A stretch of 7,211 nucleotides of DNA, taken from the NCBI GenBank assembly GCA_937941555.1, contig CALDHJ010000517.1, forward strand, positions 1 to 7,211, written 5' to 3'. Shown here one piece after another: positions 1 to 6,430 of this stretch. Positions within the stretch are counted from its first letter, which is position 1. The number at the start of each line of letters is the position of its first letter. This DNA is from an uncultured Granulosicoccaceae bacterium (lineage in GTDB: Bacteria > Pseudomonadota > Gammaproteobacteria > CALCKW01). The translations under genes were made by a program, and so were the position numbers. Under the pieces are notes generated by a model. It did no database searches. It was given only the letters and a program-made list of their open reading frames with translations, and was not told the origin of the DNA.

Positions 1-483
1 GGTCAGCATCATTTCTGTCATGCGATCGGCGCCCAGCAAGCGCCCGACGCGTGCTGTTGCGCCGCCGCCAACGAAAATTCCGCGCCGGCCTTCCGGCAAC
101 TGGAAAACGGTTGAGGGTTCGGCAATACGTACGTGGGTTGCTGCAGCGAGCTCCAATCCCCCGCCGATCACGGCACCGAACAGGGCCGAGACGACAACCA
201 GCCCGCCGAACTGGATCTTGTCCATGACCCCTTGCCAGTGCCGCGAGTGGTGAAGATTCTCTTCCGCACTGCGAAGTACGTGTTCGGACAAGTCGAGACC
301 AGAACAGAAGTGCCCCGCCGTGCCGGCCAGAACCACAACCCGAACCGACTCAGGCGGCTGTGAGAAGAAGGCATCGAGCGCGTTCAGCAGGGCATCGCTC
401 ATCGCATTGCGTTTGTCGGGCCGATTGATCGTCAGCCTTGCAATGTGGCCGTCTACCTCGATCTGCAGAATGGAATCTGTCAT
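1..483 (-). CDS. enoyl-CoA hydratase/isomerase (crotonase family), C-terminal part outside window
   Basis: Reading the minus strand from the ATG at 483 gives 161 codons without a stop, running off the left edge; the family is usually about 250-270 residues, so roughly 60% is present. The N-terminus reads MTDSILQIEVDGHIARLTINRPDKRNAM in two blocks typical of crotonases. The first oxyanion-hole segment is AGTAGHFCSGLDL (residues 53-65) and the second is GAVIGGGLELA (103-113). Glu111 and Glu131 lie 20 residues apart, the same spacing as the two catalytic glutamates of rat mitochondrial enoyl-CoA hydratase (Glu144/Glu164), so a true hydratase is favoured over an isomerase or thioesterase-type member. 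By family knowledge it would add water to a 2-enoyl-CoA in the cytoplasm. It begins 11 bases after the stop of the 3-hydroxyacyl-CoA dehydrogenase-like gene and is surely cotranscribed with it. The ribosome binding site is weak (a GAG about 10 bases upstream), which fits translational coupling. Exact acyl-CoA substrate unknown. Confidence 0.93.
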   Translation of the reverse strand, partial: MTDSILQIEVDGHIARLTINRPDKRNAMSDALLNALDAFFSQPPESVRVVVLAGTAGHFCSGLDLSEHVLRSAEENLHHSRHWQGVMDKIQFGGLVVVSALFGAVIGGGLELAAATHVRIAEPSTVFQLPEGRRGIFVGGGATARVGRLLGADRMTEMMLT

Positions 484-494
484 GCGGTGATGCT

Positions 495-1262
495 CTATCG
501 GGGTGGGAGACGCACGGCGCCGTCAAGTCGAATGGTGGTGCCGTTCAGAAACGGGTTGCGGACAATGTCTTCTGCCAGGTGGGCGAATTCCTCGGCTCGC
601 CCCAACCGCGGCGGAAAGGGAATGTTTGCCGTAATCTGCGCAGACACCTCCGGCGGCAGACCGTCCATCATCGGGGTCTGGAACAGCCCCGGTGCGATGG
701 TCATGACACGGATACCGGTCTTGGCGAATTCACGCGCCGCCGGCAGGCACATGGACGCGACGGCACCTTTGGAAGCCGCGTAGGCCGATTGCCCTAGCTG
801 CCCGTCTTCAAAGGCGACCGATGCGGTGTTGATAATGACGCCTCGCTCACCGTCGTCGTTGGCCGGTGGCAATCCCTGCATGGCACGGGCGCCATGACTC
901 ATGACGTTGTAGGTGCCGAACAAGTTGACGCGCACCGTGCGCTCGAACAAGCCGGTGGACAGTTTTCCCTCGCGACCAACGATGCGCGCTGCCGTGCCGA
1001 TGCCGGCACAGTTGACCACGATCCGCGGTGCCGCGCCCATCGCGTCCAGCACGGTCGCGAATGCCGCTTCAACGCTCGCTTCGTCGCTGACATCCGTTTC
1101 GACCGCCAGGCCACCAATGCTCTCGGCCACGGCGTTGCCTCGAGTAGCGTCGAAATCCAGAATCGCGACCCGAGCCCCCCGAGCGGCGAGACGCCTCGCC
1201 GTGGCTTCACCCAGACCGCTGCCACCACCCGTGACAACGGCAATCTGATCAGCTGTGTCCAT
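495..1262 (-). CDS. HSD10-like short-chain dehydrogenase (3-hydroxyacyl-CoA dehydrogenase type 2 family)
   Basis: A 255-residue classical short-chain dehydrogenase. Seen: the dinucleotide-binding TGGGSGLG (residues 11-18), an acidic residue at the end of beta-2 (ILDFD, pointing to NAD rather than NADP), DV at 57-58, NCAG (84-87), VNLFGT with the structural Asn113, catalytic Ser148 (INTAS), and Tyr161 and Lys165 in YAASK. The stretches RGVIINTASVA, GIRVMTIAPGLFQTP, NIPFPPRLG and NPFLNGTTIRLDGAVR closely follow human HSD17B10, which oxidises short and branched 3-hydroxyacyl-CoAs such as 2-methyl-3-hydroxybutyryl-CoA in isoleucine breakdown. Reduction of the 3-hydroxyacyl product of the adjacent hydratase in reverse, or its oxidation in catabolism, fits the operon; catabolism is likelier. 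Start choice: the ATG at 1262 has AGGA eight bases upstream (plus-strand 1271-1274), whereas the in-frame ATG at 1268 would be only two bases from it. Reading further upstream would run into the rarD gene and is spurious. Confidence 0.93.
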   Translation of the reverse strand: MDTADQIAVVTGGGSGLGEATARRLAARGARVAILDFDATRGNAVAESIGGLAVETDVSDEASVEAAFATVLDAMGAAPRIVVNCAGIGTAARIVGREGKLSTGLFERTVRVNLFGTYNVMSHGARAMQGLPPANDDGERGVIINTASVAFEDGQLGQSAYAASKGAVASMCLPAAREFAKTGIRVMTIAPGLFQTPMMDGLPPEVSAQITANIPFPPRLGRAEEFAHLAEDIVRNPFLNGTTIRLDGAVRLPPR

Positions 1263-1274
1263 GCCCATGTTCCT

Positions 1275-1296
1275 ATAACAGTTATGCGATATAACT
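1275..1296 (-). promoter_or_regulatory. operator-like inverted half-sites before the dehydrogenase-hydratase operon
   Basis: Three half-sites of the same sequence alternate in orientation in an AT-rich island within GC-rich DNA: ATAAC (1275-1279), GTTAT (1281-1285) and ATAAC (1291-1295). They form two overlapping palindromes: ATAAC-A-GTTAT, and AGTTAT-GCGAT-ATAACT with 6-base arms and a 5-base spacer. On the minus strand a possible -10 hexamer TATGAT lies just upstream (plus-strand 1297-1302), so transcription would start inside the repeats; I find no good -35. The site abuts the Shine-Dalgarno AGGA at 1271-1274. Its position would suit a repressor, for example a TetR- or MarR-type regulator responding to acyl-CoA, but no regulator gene is in the window and this is inference. 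Confidence 0.4.
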
Positions 1297-1380
1297 ATCA
1301 TAGCCCCAAGCGGTACGCAACGACACTTCAGCTGGTATGGGCTCGGCGATATGGCTATACGAGGCGACGACACCAACGGT

Positions 1381-2277
1381 TCAGGTCGGCACTCGCGTTT
1401 TGGCGTAGGACGCGTTGAGCGCTGAAGCACTGAACGCGAACAGGCCTGTCCAGATGGCGGCAAAGCCGATCCAGTGCGCGGTGCTGATGGGCTCGTCGTA
1501 CAGCAACCAGCCGAGCAGAAACTGCAAGCTTGGTGTGATGTAGAACAGAATACCCAACAACCCGAGCGGCAGCGACCGCGCGCCGACACCGTAGGCCAAC
1601 AAAGGCAAGGCGGTGACGAGCCCCCCGCCCAGAAGCAACCACGTCGTCAGTGCATCGCCTGCTGCAAAGGCGTTCTCGCCGGCGTTGAACTGCCAGGCCA
1701 ACCAGGCGATGGAGATGGGCACGAGTGCCAGGGTCTCCAGAAACAAGCCCGAGACCGGTCCGGTGGGTGCGCGCTTGCGCAGCAGGCCGTAGAACCCGAA
1801 GCTCACGCCGAGCCCGATGCCGATCCACGGCAAGGTGTCAGAGCCAATGGCGATGATGGCTACCCCTAGCGCCGCCAGTGCGACCGCCAGTCGTTGCACG
1901 CGGTTGAGGGTTTCGCCGAGCACGATCGCACCGAGTGCCACACTGAACAACGGGGCGAGAAAATAGCCCAGGCTCGCTTCCACTACGCGTTCGTTGGCGA
2001 CCGACCAGATATACAAGCCCCAATTAAAACCGACCAGCGCCCCAGAGAGTCCGTGCAGGGCGAAGACGCGCGGTGAGCGCAAGACCTCGAGCACACTGGA
2101 ACGGCGCCGCATTGACACAACGACGACGCACAGCAACACGACCACGCACCAGATGTTGCGGTGCATCAGGACTTCAACGGAATCGACGTGTTCCAGCCAT
2201 TTCCAATAGGCCGGAAACAGGCCCCACAGAATGACCGCCATCAGGGCGCAGACCAGGCCGCGTCGGGTGTCACTCAC
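1381..2277 (-). CDS. rarD: EamA/DMT-family transporter RarD
   Basis: A 298-residue, strongly hydrophobic inner-membrane protein of the drug/metabolite transporter superfamily. About ten membrane segments can be drawn (near residues 7-24, 41-57, 74-92, 103-121, 127-145, 149-166, 180-197, 211-230, 236-259 and 266-285), matching the two five-helix EamA repeats. RarD hallmarks are present: the N-terminal ALMAVILWGLFPAYWKWL, MHRNIW (38-43), NWGLYIWSVAN (85-95), EASLGYFLAPLFSVALG (100-116), and late in the protein LGILFYITPSLQFLLG and DEPI. Length agrees with E. coli RarD (about 296). The name comes from a chloramphenicol-sensitivity phenotype; the physiological substrate is not established and cannot be read here. 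The start is GTG at 2277, preceded by GAGATGA on the minus strand at a reasonable distance; no in-frame ATG lies nearby. It ends 118 bases before the dehydrogenase start on the same strand, with no clear terminator between, so some readthrough is possible. Confidence 0.93.
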   Translation of the reverse strand: MSDTRRGLVCALMAVILWGLFPAYWKWLEHVDSVEVLMHRNIWCVVVLLCVVVVSMRRRSSVLEVLRSPRVFALHGLSGALVGFNWGLYIWSVANERVVEASLGYFLAPLFSVALGAIVLGETLNRVQRLAVALAALGVAIIAIGSDTLPWIGIGLGVSFGFYGLLRKRAPTGPVSGLFLETLALVPISIAWLAWQFNAGENAFAAGDALTTWLLLGGGLVTALPLLAYGVGARSLPLGLLGILFYITPSLQFLLGWLLYDEPISTAHWIGFAAIWTGLFAFSASALNASYAKTRVPT

Positions 2278-2475
2278 TCGGTCATCTCAACAGGTTGGTC
2301 TGGCAATGGAGGCAGGGCTCGTCAATGGGTCGCACACACCGGATTCGGCGTGCGCAGGGTGTCGCCAGTGTAGTGTTGATTGTGGCCGCGCGCCCCGTTT
2401 ATCGATGCGCTCGCGAGGGTTGTCGTCGGGCGCATTTGATGCGACTGTCTGCGTTCACGCAGCGAGGGCACACGC
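2278..2475. promoter_or_regulatory. divergent promoter region between rarD and the CocE-like gene
   Basis: These 198 non-coding bases must hold the promoters of both flanking genes, which are transcribed away from each other. Toward the hydrolase a weak candidate is TTGATT (2376-2381), an 18-base gap, then TATCGA (2400-2405). Toward rarD, the minus strand carries TTGACG (plus-strand 2320-2325), five of six matches to a -35 box, but with no convincing -10 at the right distance. Both assignments are weak. The right third contains three short palindromes: CTCGCGAG (2410-2417), CGCAT-TTG-ATGCG (2431-2443) and CTGCGT-TC-ACGCAG (2449-2462). Confidence 0.35.
2449..2468 (+). promoter_or_regulatory. 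short hairpin abutting the Shine-Dalgarno of the CocE-like gene
   Basis: CTGCGT (2449-2454) and ACGCAG (2457-2462) form a perfect 6-base inverted repeat around TC. The Shine-Dalgarno GAGGG follows at 2464-2468, seven bases before the ATG at 2476. That strong ribosome binding site supports the chosen start. The palindrome could be an operator half-site pair or a small leader hairpin limiting ribosome access; a two-base loop is too tight for a full RNA stem, so the outer pairs only would form. In GC-rich DNA it may also be chance. Confidence 0.35.
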
Positions 2476-4446
2476 ATGGATGTGACCGAACACCCCGATC
2501 TCGGCATTGTGCTGGCCGACGGCACCCGCTTGTCTGCCCGGGCCTGGCTGCCCGAGACCGACGAACCGGTACCGGCGATTCTCGAGTACCTGCCCTACCG
2601 CAAACGCGACAGCACGGTTGAGCGCGACGCCCTGACTCACCCGTGGTTCGCCGAGAACGGCTACGCGTGCCTGCGCGTTGACACGCGCGGAAACGGCGAC
2701 TCCGAAGGGCTGATGTTCGATGAATACACCGAAGTTGAACTCGCCGACTGCGAAGCCGTGATCGACTGGATCGCAACGCAACCCTGGTGCAGTGGCGCGG
2801 TCGGCATGATGGGCATCTCGTGGGGCGGTTTCAATTCCCTGCAGCTCGCTGCCCGGCAGCCCGCTGCACTCAAGGCCATCGTGACCTTGTGCTCGACCGT
2901 TGACCGCTTTGCCGATGACATCCACTACAAGGGCGGCTGCCTGCTCAACGAGAACCTCGGCTGGTCGGCGACGATGTTCTCCTATTCCTCTCGCCCGCCC
3001 GACCCGGCGCTGGTCGGCGATGCGTGGCGTGAAATGTGGCTCGATCGCGTGCGCAACCTGCCGATGTTGGCGGCGACCTGGCTCGAACACCCGACGCGCG
3101 ACGACTACTGGCGTCATGGCTCGGTCTGCGAGGATTTCGCGTCCATTCAGGCCGCAACCCTTGCGGTTGGCGGTTGGGGGGATGCCTACGTGAACGCGGT
3201 GCCCGCACTGGTCGAGAATCTCTCGGCGCCAGTCAAGGGCATCACCGGACCCTGGGTACACAAGTATCCGCATTTCGCCGCGCCCGAACCGCGTATCGGG
3301 TTTCTGCAGGAGGCGCTGCGCTGGTGGGATCGCTACCTCAAGGGTGTGGAAAACGGTGTGGAGAACGAGCCGGACTGGCGCGGCTACCTGCTTGAATCGA
3401 GCCGACCGCAAGCCTGGTACGCCGAGCGTGCAGGCAACTGGGTCGGGCTCAACCGCAATGCCGTACATGACACCACGATTCTTCACGCCACACACGACAA
3501 CCGCCTGGCTGACGAGTCGCCTACTACCCCACTCGCCTGCCCCGTTGCCACGCCCGCGATCGGCGGCCTGCACGCCGGGGAGTTCTGCGCCATCTGGCTC
3601 GGCCCGGAAATGCCGGACGATCAATGCGCCGACGACGCACTGGCTGCCTGTTTCGATACCGCTCCGCTCGAGAAGAACCTGCCCGTTGTCGGGCGTCCGC
3701 GGGTGCGCGTGCGCCTGCAGAGCGATCAGCCGGTGGCGCAGTTGGCGGTTCGTCTGTGCGATGTGCAACCGGACGGCGCGAGCAGCCGCGTGAGTTACGG
3801 CGTGTTGAACTTGTGCCAGCGGCAGGGCCACGACTCGCACATTCCGCTGACGCCCGGGGAGAGTGTTGACGCGGTGATCGAGCTGAACCACTGCGCACTG
3901 GATTTCGCTGCCGGCAACCGCTTGCGGGTTGCCGTGTCGAGTGACTACTGGCCACTGGTCTGGCCGTCGCCGGTCAAGGCGACCTTGACGCTCGAGTCAC
4001 TCTCGGTCGAGTTGCCGGGCCTGCCCGCCGATCACCGCGACGACGTGGTCTTCGAGCCCCCGGTGAGTGCGCCTGCGCGCGGCAAGGATGTGTTGCGCGA
4101 ACCGTCTCACCAACGCCGGGTAGAGCACGATCTGATCGACGGCACTGTCGCGCTCGTGATCGAGGACGACTTTGGTGAGGACCGCGATCACGGCCACGGA
4201 CTCGTGACCGGCAGCGTCGGGCGCGAACGATGGACCATTGACCCGGACAATCCACTCAGTGCCTGTGGCGAGACCCATTGGACTCAAACCCTGTCACGTG
4301 ACGACTGGTCGGTGCGGACCGAAACGCGATTGCGACTCACGAGCGATGAACAGGCATTCCACCTCACGGGAGACATTGAAGCCTTCGAGGGCGATGAGCG
4401 GGTGTTGCACCGGGAGCTCTCGCAAACCATTCCGCGCGTCAGTTAA
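2476..4446 (+). CDS. CocE/NonD family (peptidase S15-like) alpha/beta hydrolase
   Basis: A 656-residue serine hydrolase. The N-terminal alpha/beta-hydrolase domain holds YLPYRKRD (39-45; Tyr41 aligns with the oxyanion-hole tyrosine of cocaine esterase), VDTRGNGDSEG (68-78), the nucleophile Ser115 in GISWGG, Asp236 in GGWGDAY and His262 in GPWVH. This is the full catalytic triad, in the order and contexts of cocaine esterase, glutaryl acylases and X-Pro dipeptidyl-peptidases. A helical cap lies between about 140 and 225. A beta-rich jelly-roll domain of the S15 C-terminal type covers about 355-512 (PRVRVRLQSDQPVAQLAVRL, AGNRLRVAVSSDYWPLVWPSP). About 144 further residues follow (513-656). No signal peptide, so cytoplasmic. 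The family hydrolyses esters or amides; the substrate here cannot be predicted. Start: ATG with GAGGG seven bases upstream. It is transcribed alone, divergent from rarD and convergent with tupA. Confidence 0.92.
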   Translation: MDVTEHPDLGIVLADGTRLSARAWLPETDEPVPAILEYLPYRKRDSTVERDALTHPWFAENGYACLRVDTRGNGDSEGLMFDEYTEVELADCEAVIDWIATQPWCSGAVGMMGISWGGFNSLQLAARQPAALKAIVTLCSTVDRFADDIHYKGGCLLNENLGWSATMFSYSSRPPDPALVGDAWREMWLDRVRNLPMLAATWLEHPTRDDYWRHGSVCEDFASIQAATLAVGGWGDAYVNAVPALVENLSAPVKGITGPWVHKYPHFAAPEPRIGFLQEALRWWDRYLKGVENGVENEPDWRGYLLESSRPQAWYAERAGNWVGLNRNAVHDTTILHATHDNRLADESPTTPLACPVATPAIGGLHAGEFCAIWLGPEMPDDQCADDALAACFDTAPLEKNLPVVGRPRVRVRLQSDQPVAQLAVRLCDVQPDGASSRVSYGVLNLCQRQGHDSHIPLTPGESVDAVIELNHCALDFAAGNRLRVAVSSDYWPLVWPSPVKATLTLESLSVELPGLPADHRDDVVFEPPVSAPARGKDVLREPSHQRRVEHDLIDGTVALVIEDDFGEDRDHGHGLVTGSVGRERWTIDPDNPLSACGETHWTQTLSRDDWSVRTETRLRLTSDEQAFHLTGDIEAFEGDERVLHRELSQTIPRVS

Positions 4447-4465
4447 GACAAGCCTGCAAGAACCA

Positions 4466-4511
4466 GTATCGCTCCGGTTCGCTTCGCGAAGCCGTGGCTC
4501 CCACAGGTGTG
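4466..4511 (-). repeat. REP-like palindromic element, copy 1
   Basis: A 46-base unit reading GTATCGCTCC at its left end and GCTCCCACAGGTGTG at its right end, with the 12-base perfect palindrome GCTTCGCGAAGC (4481-4492) in the middle. It matches copy 2 at 4662-4707 at 45 of 46 positions. Read on the minus strand it has the usual REP order: TGTGGGAGC head, stem-forming core, GCGATAC tail. It begins 20 bases after the stop of the hydrolase gene. The stem might slow transcription or protect the mRNA end, but there is no T-run, so it is not a standard terminator. Confidence 0.8.
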
Positions 4512-4526
4512 GTGCCGGCGCTATCT

Positions 4527-4556
4527 TGTGGGAGCAATGTCCTCGGCGGAACCGAG
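4527..4556 (+). repeat. degenerate REP-like half element
   Basis: TGTGGGAGC (4527-4535) is the exact reverse complement of GCTCCCACA in copy 1 (4497-4505), 21 bases away, so the two could pair across a loop. It is followed by a small stem CTCGG-CGGAA-CCGAG (4542-4556), but lacks the GCGATAC tail. It is best read as a decayed inverted partner of copy 1. Confidence 0.5.
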
Positions 4557-4661
4557 ACGCGAGGCGGCCATCCTCGCGAAACCTGTCTTGGAAATTGCAA
4601 AGACGGCGGAACGGCTATCTGCACGATGGCAACAGTGAGTGACTTGCCCTGTTCCGGGCCT

Positions 4662-4707
4662 GTATCGCTCCGGTTCGCTTCGCGAAGCCGTGACTCCCAC
4701 AGGTGTG
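4662..4707 (-). repeat. REP-like palindromic element, copy 2
   Basis: A second copy of the 46-base unit, differing from copy 1 only by A for G at 4693 and lying 196 bases from it in the same orientation. The central GCTTCGCGAAGC palindrome is at 4677-4688. The near identity suggests recent duplication or spread, while the sequence between the copies is unique. Confidence 0.8.
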
Positions 4708-4730
4708 CGGCGGTGGATATTTTCAGCGCA

Positions 4731-4760
4731 TGTATCGCTCCTCAAGGAGGAGCTCCCACA
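4731..4760 (-). repeat. REP-like palindromic element, copy 3 (different stem)
   Basis: On the minus strand this reads TGTGGGA, then stem GCTCCTC, loop CTT, stem GAGGAGC, then GATACA. The 7-base stem is perfect. The head and tail match copies 1 and 2 but the stem sequence is different, as expected for REP elements that share ends and structure rather than stem sequence. Confidence 0.75.
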
Positions 4761-4799
4761 GTTGGGCCAGTACCGCACGTTCAAGCATTGCGCATTACC

Positions 4800-4829
4800 T
4801 GTGGGAGCGCACCCGTGGGGCGCGATGCG
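4800..4829 (+). repeat. REP-like palindromic element, copy 4 (inverted)
   Basis: TGTGGGAGCGC, then a short CCC-GTG-GGG stem, then CGCGATGC: the general form of pseudomonad-type REP elements, on the plus strand. It faces copy 3 (GCTCCCACA at 4752-4760, 39 bases away), so copies 3 and 4 form an inverted pair like the paired REPs known as BIMEs. It ends 42 bases beyond the tupA stop codon. Confidence 0.6.
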
Positions 4830-4871
4830 ATGCTGATTGGCGAGAAACTGTCGATGGTCTGTCGGCTGCGC

Positions 4872-5693
4872 TCAATCGGTCGGGGCGTTTGGAAAAAAGA
4901 GCTGCTGCTCATCAACGCGGTAGGCAGCAATTGCCGCCTGACCCGCGTCACCGGTCAGCCAGACGATGAATCGGGTTGCCGCCTCGTGGTCCACGCTTGG
5001 GCAGTGTGCCGGGTCGATGTCGATCACGCCGTATTGGTTGAACAGCTGCGCGTCGCCTTCGAGCACGATGCGGTGTGCCTGTTTGTTGCCGAATTTGATC
5101 CAGGTGGCGCGGTCAGTGAGCGTGTAGGCGTTGGATTCGACAGCGATGTTGAGTGTCGCGCCCATACCGGTACCTGTTTCGAGGTACCACTGACCGCTGT
5201 GCGGATCGGGCTCGATCCCCGCGCCCTGCCAGAGCGCGCGCTCTTTCTTGTGCGTCCCGGAGTCGTCCCCGCGCGAGATGAACGGCAGGCGCCGGGCGTA
5301 GATCACCTCGAGACCCACGGCGACCGGCATGTCGAGATCGAGCTCCGCCGGGTTGTCAGACGGGCCGATCAGAACGAAGTCGTTGTACATCACATCTCTG
5401 CGCTCGCGCCCATAACCAGCCTCGACAAAGGCCTGTTCTGCAGAAGTGGCGTGCACCAGCAACACATCCGCGTCGCAGTTGCGCGCATTGCGAATGGCCT
5501 GTCCGGTACCGACGGCGACGACACGCACGATGTCGCCGGTGGCATCGGTGTATTGCGGCAACAGGTCGTCGTAGAGCCCCGAGTTTTGCGTCGAGGTGGT
5601 TGATTGCAACAACAGCGGGCCGGCATAAGCGCTACCGGCTACACTCGACAACAGGCCGAAACACAGCACACTGAGTCGGGTCAGAGCAGGCAT
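4872..5693 (-). CDS. tupA: tungstate ABC transporter, substrate-binding protein TupA
   Basis: A 273-residue periplasmic oxyanion-binding protein. Residues 1-24 form a Sec signal peptide (Arg6, hydrophobic core, AYA before Gly25). The mature part shows the TupA features: STTST (31-35; TTTS in characterised TupA proteins, part of the tungstate site), NSGLYDDLLP, VGTGQA (61-66), DADVLLVHA (74-82), YNDFVLIGP (103-111), SRGDDSGTH (140-148), ETGTGMG (172-178) and AYTLTDRA (189-196). These distinguish it from the molybdate binder ModA. It captures tungstate in the periplasm and hands it to TupB. Start: the ATG at 5693 has a GAG about eight bases upstream. A GTG at 5702, overlapping the tupC stop as GTGA, is in frame and would add three residues; it cannot be excluded. 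It is the last gene of the operon, five bases after the tupC stop if the ATG is used. Confidence 0.95.
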   Translation of the reverse strand: MPALTRLSVLCFGLLSSVAGSAYAGPLLLQSTTSTQNSGLYDDLLPQYTDATGDIVRVVAVGTGQAIRNARNCDADVLLVHATSAEQAFVEAGYGRERRDVMYNDFVLIGPSDNPAELDLDMPVAVGLEVIYARRLPFISRGDDSGTHKKERALWQGAGIEPDPHSGQWYLETGTGMGATLNIAVESNAYTLTDRATWIKFGNKQAHRIVLEGDAQLFNQYGVIDIDPAHCPSVDHEAATRFIVWLTGDAGQAAIAAYRVDEQQLFFPNAPTD

Positions 5694-5698
5694 AAGGG

Positions 5699-6430
5699 TC
5701 ACTCGAGGTAGTCGCCACGCACAAACGCGGCTGCAGCGGGATTGGGGGGTGAATCGAAAAAGCGCGGGGTGTCGCAGTCGGCGATGAGCGCACCCTTGTG
5801 CATCAACACCGTGCGGTTGCAGAGCCTTCGTGCAAGCGCGAGATCATGGGTGATCAGGAGCAGCGTTCGGCCCGCTTCGCAGGCTTCTCGTATCAGCGAT
5901 TCAACGTGGCGCGACGCGGTGTGGTCGAGGCTCGCAGTCGGCTCGTCGAGCAACAGGCAATCGGGCTCGAGGACGAGTGCGCGAGCGAGTGCGAGGCGCA
6001 TGCGCTCCCCGCCCGACAACACCCGCGCCGAGCGCTGAGCCATGTCGCCGAGTTGGCAGAGCGCGAGCGCCTGTTCGATTTTCGCCGCCAGCGCGCGACG
6101 GTCGAGGCGCTGTGCGCCGTGGTGTTCGAGGGCAAAACGCAGGTTTGCGCTGACGCTGCGTCGCAGCATCAAGGGCTGCTGCATGACCACACCGCACCGC
6201 TTCAACACGGCATCAGAGGGCGCCTGCCCGGCCCAGGACACCGCGCGCGTGGCGTCTGCGTCCAAGAGCGCCGTCAGCGCGCGCAACAGCAAGGACTTCC
6301 CGGCCCCGTTCGGGCCGACCAGTGCCACCCGCTCACCGCGTTCGATGTGGAGCGACGGGATATCCAAGAGTCGCACCCCGCCGCGTTCGACGACGAGGTC
6401 GCGCACGCACAGCGGAAACACCTCAGACAT
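5699..6430 (-). CDS. tupC: tungstate ABC transporter, ATP-binding protein TupC
   Basis: A 243-residue ABC ATPase. Seen in order: Walker A GPNGAGKS (39-46), Q-loop in VVMQQP (81-86), signature LSGGE (138-142), Walker B CLLLDEP (158-164), D-loop ASLD, and the switch His195 in LLITHD. All catalytic elements are intact. It has no C-terminal regulatory domain such as the TOBE/MOP domain of ModC, in line with the short TupC family. It would sit on the cytoplasmic face of TupB and power tungstate import. Start: the ATG at 6430 overlaps the last eight bases of tupB and gives the conserved N-terminus; a longer reading to 6505 would add a Cys/Trp-rich stretch from within tupB and is rejected. Assignment to tungstate rests on the TupA and TupB neighbours, since the ATPase itself is generic. 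Confidence 0.93.
   Translation of the reverse strand: MSEVFPLCVRDLVVERGGVRLLDIPSLHIERGERVALVGPNGAGKSLLLRALTALLDADATRAVSWAGQAPSDAVLKRCGVVMQQPLMLRRSVSANLRFALEHHGAQRLDRRALAAKIEQALALCQLGDMAQRSARVLSGGERMRLALARALVLEPDCLLLDEPTASLDHTASRHVESLIREACEAGRTLLLITHDLALARRLCNRTVLMHKGALIADCDTPRFFDSPPNPAAAAFVRGDYLE

Larger units (their letters stand above)
4447..4871. other. non-coding space between convergent genes, REP cluster
   Basis: These 425 bases separate the 3' ends of the hydrolase gene and tupA. I find no credible gene: open frames crossing it are shadows that continue through tupA on the opposite strand. It holds four REP-like units plus one half unit. The stretches between them (4557-4661, 4708-4730, 4761-4799) show nothing I recognise. 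No hairpin followed by a T-run was found on either strand, so the REP stems are the only candidates for ending transcription. Confidence 0.8.

Noticed and set aside
1263..1589. N-terminal extension of the dehydrogenase reading back into rarD
   Set aside because: The extension has no SDR content, overlaps rarD out of frame, and a good Shine-Dalgarno sits eight bases before the ATG at 1262.
2455..3891. Minus-strand open frame of 478 codons inside the hydrolase gene
   Set aside because: It mirrors the codon pattern of the CocE-like gene in a GC-rich sequence; the product is rich in Arg/His/Ala with no domain, and the opposite strand has an intact catalytic triad.
4447..4871. Rho-independent terminator for either convergent gene
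   Set aside because: Several GC-rich stems exist but none is followed by a T-run on either strand; the stems are better explained as REP elements.
4447..4871. CRISPR-like array
   Set aside because: Only two near-identical 46-base units are present, 196 bases apart, with unequal intervening sequence and internal palindromes; no cas genes.
4494..5603. Long plus-strand open frame of 369 codons across the REP region and tupA
   Set aside because: It is antisense to the clear tupA gene, has no family resemblance and starts inside a REP element.
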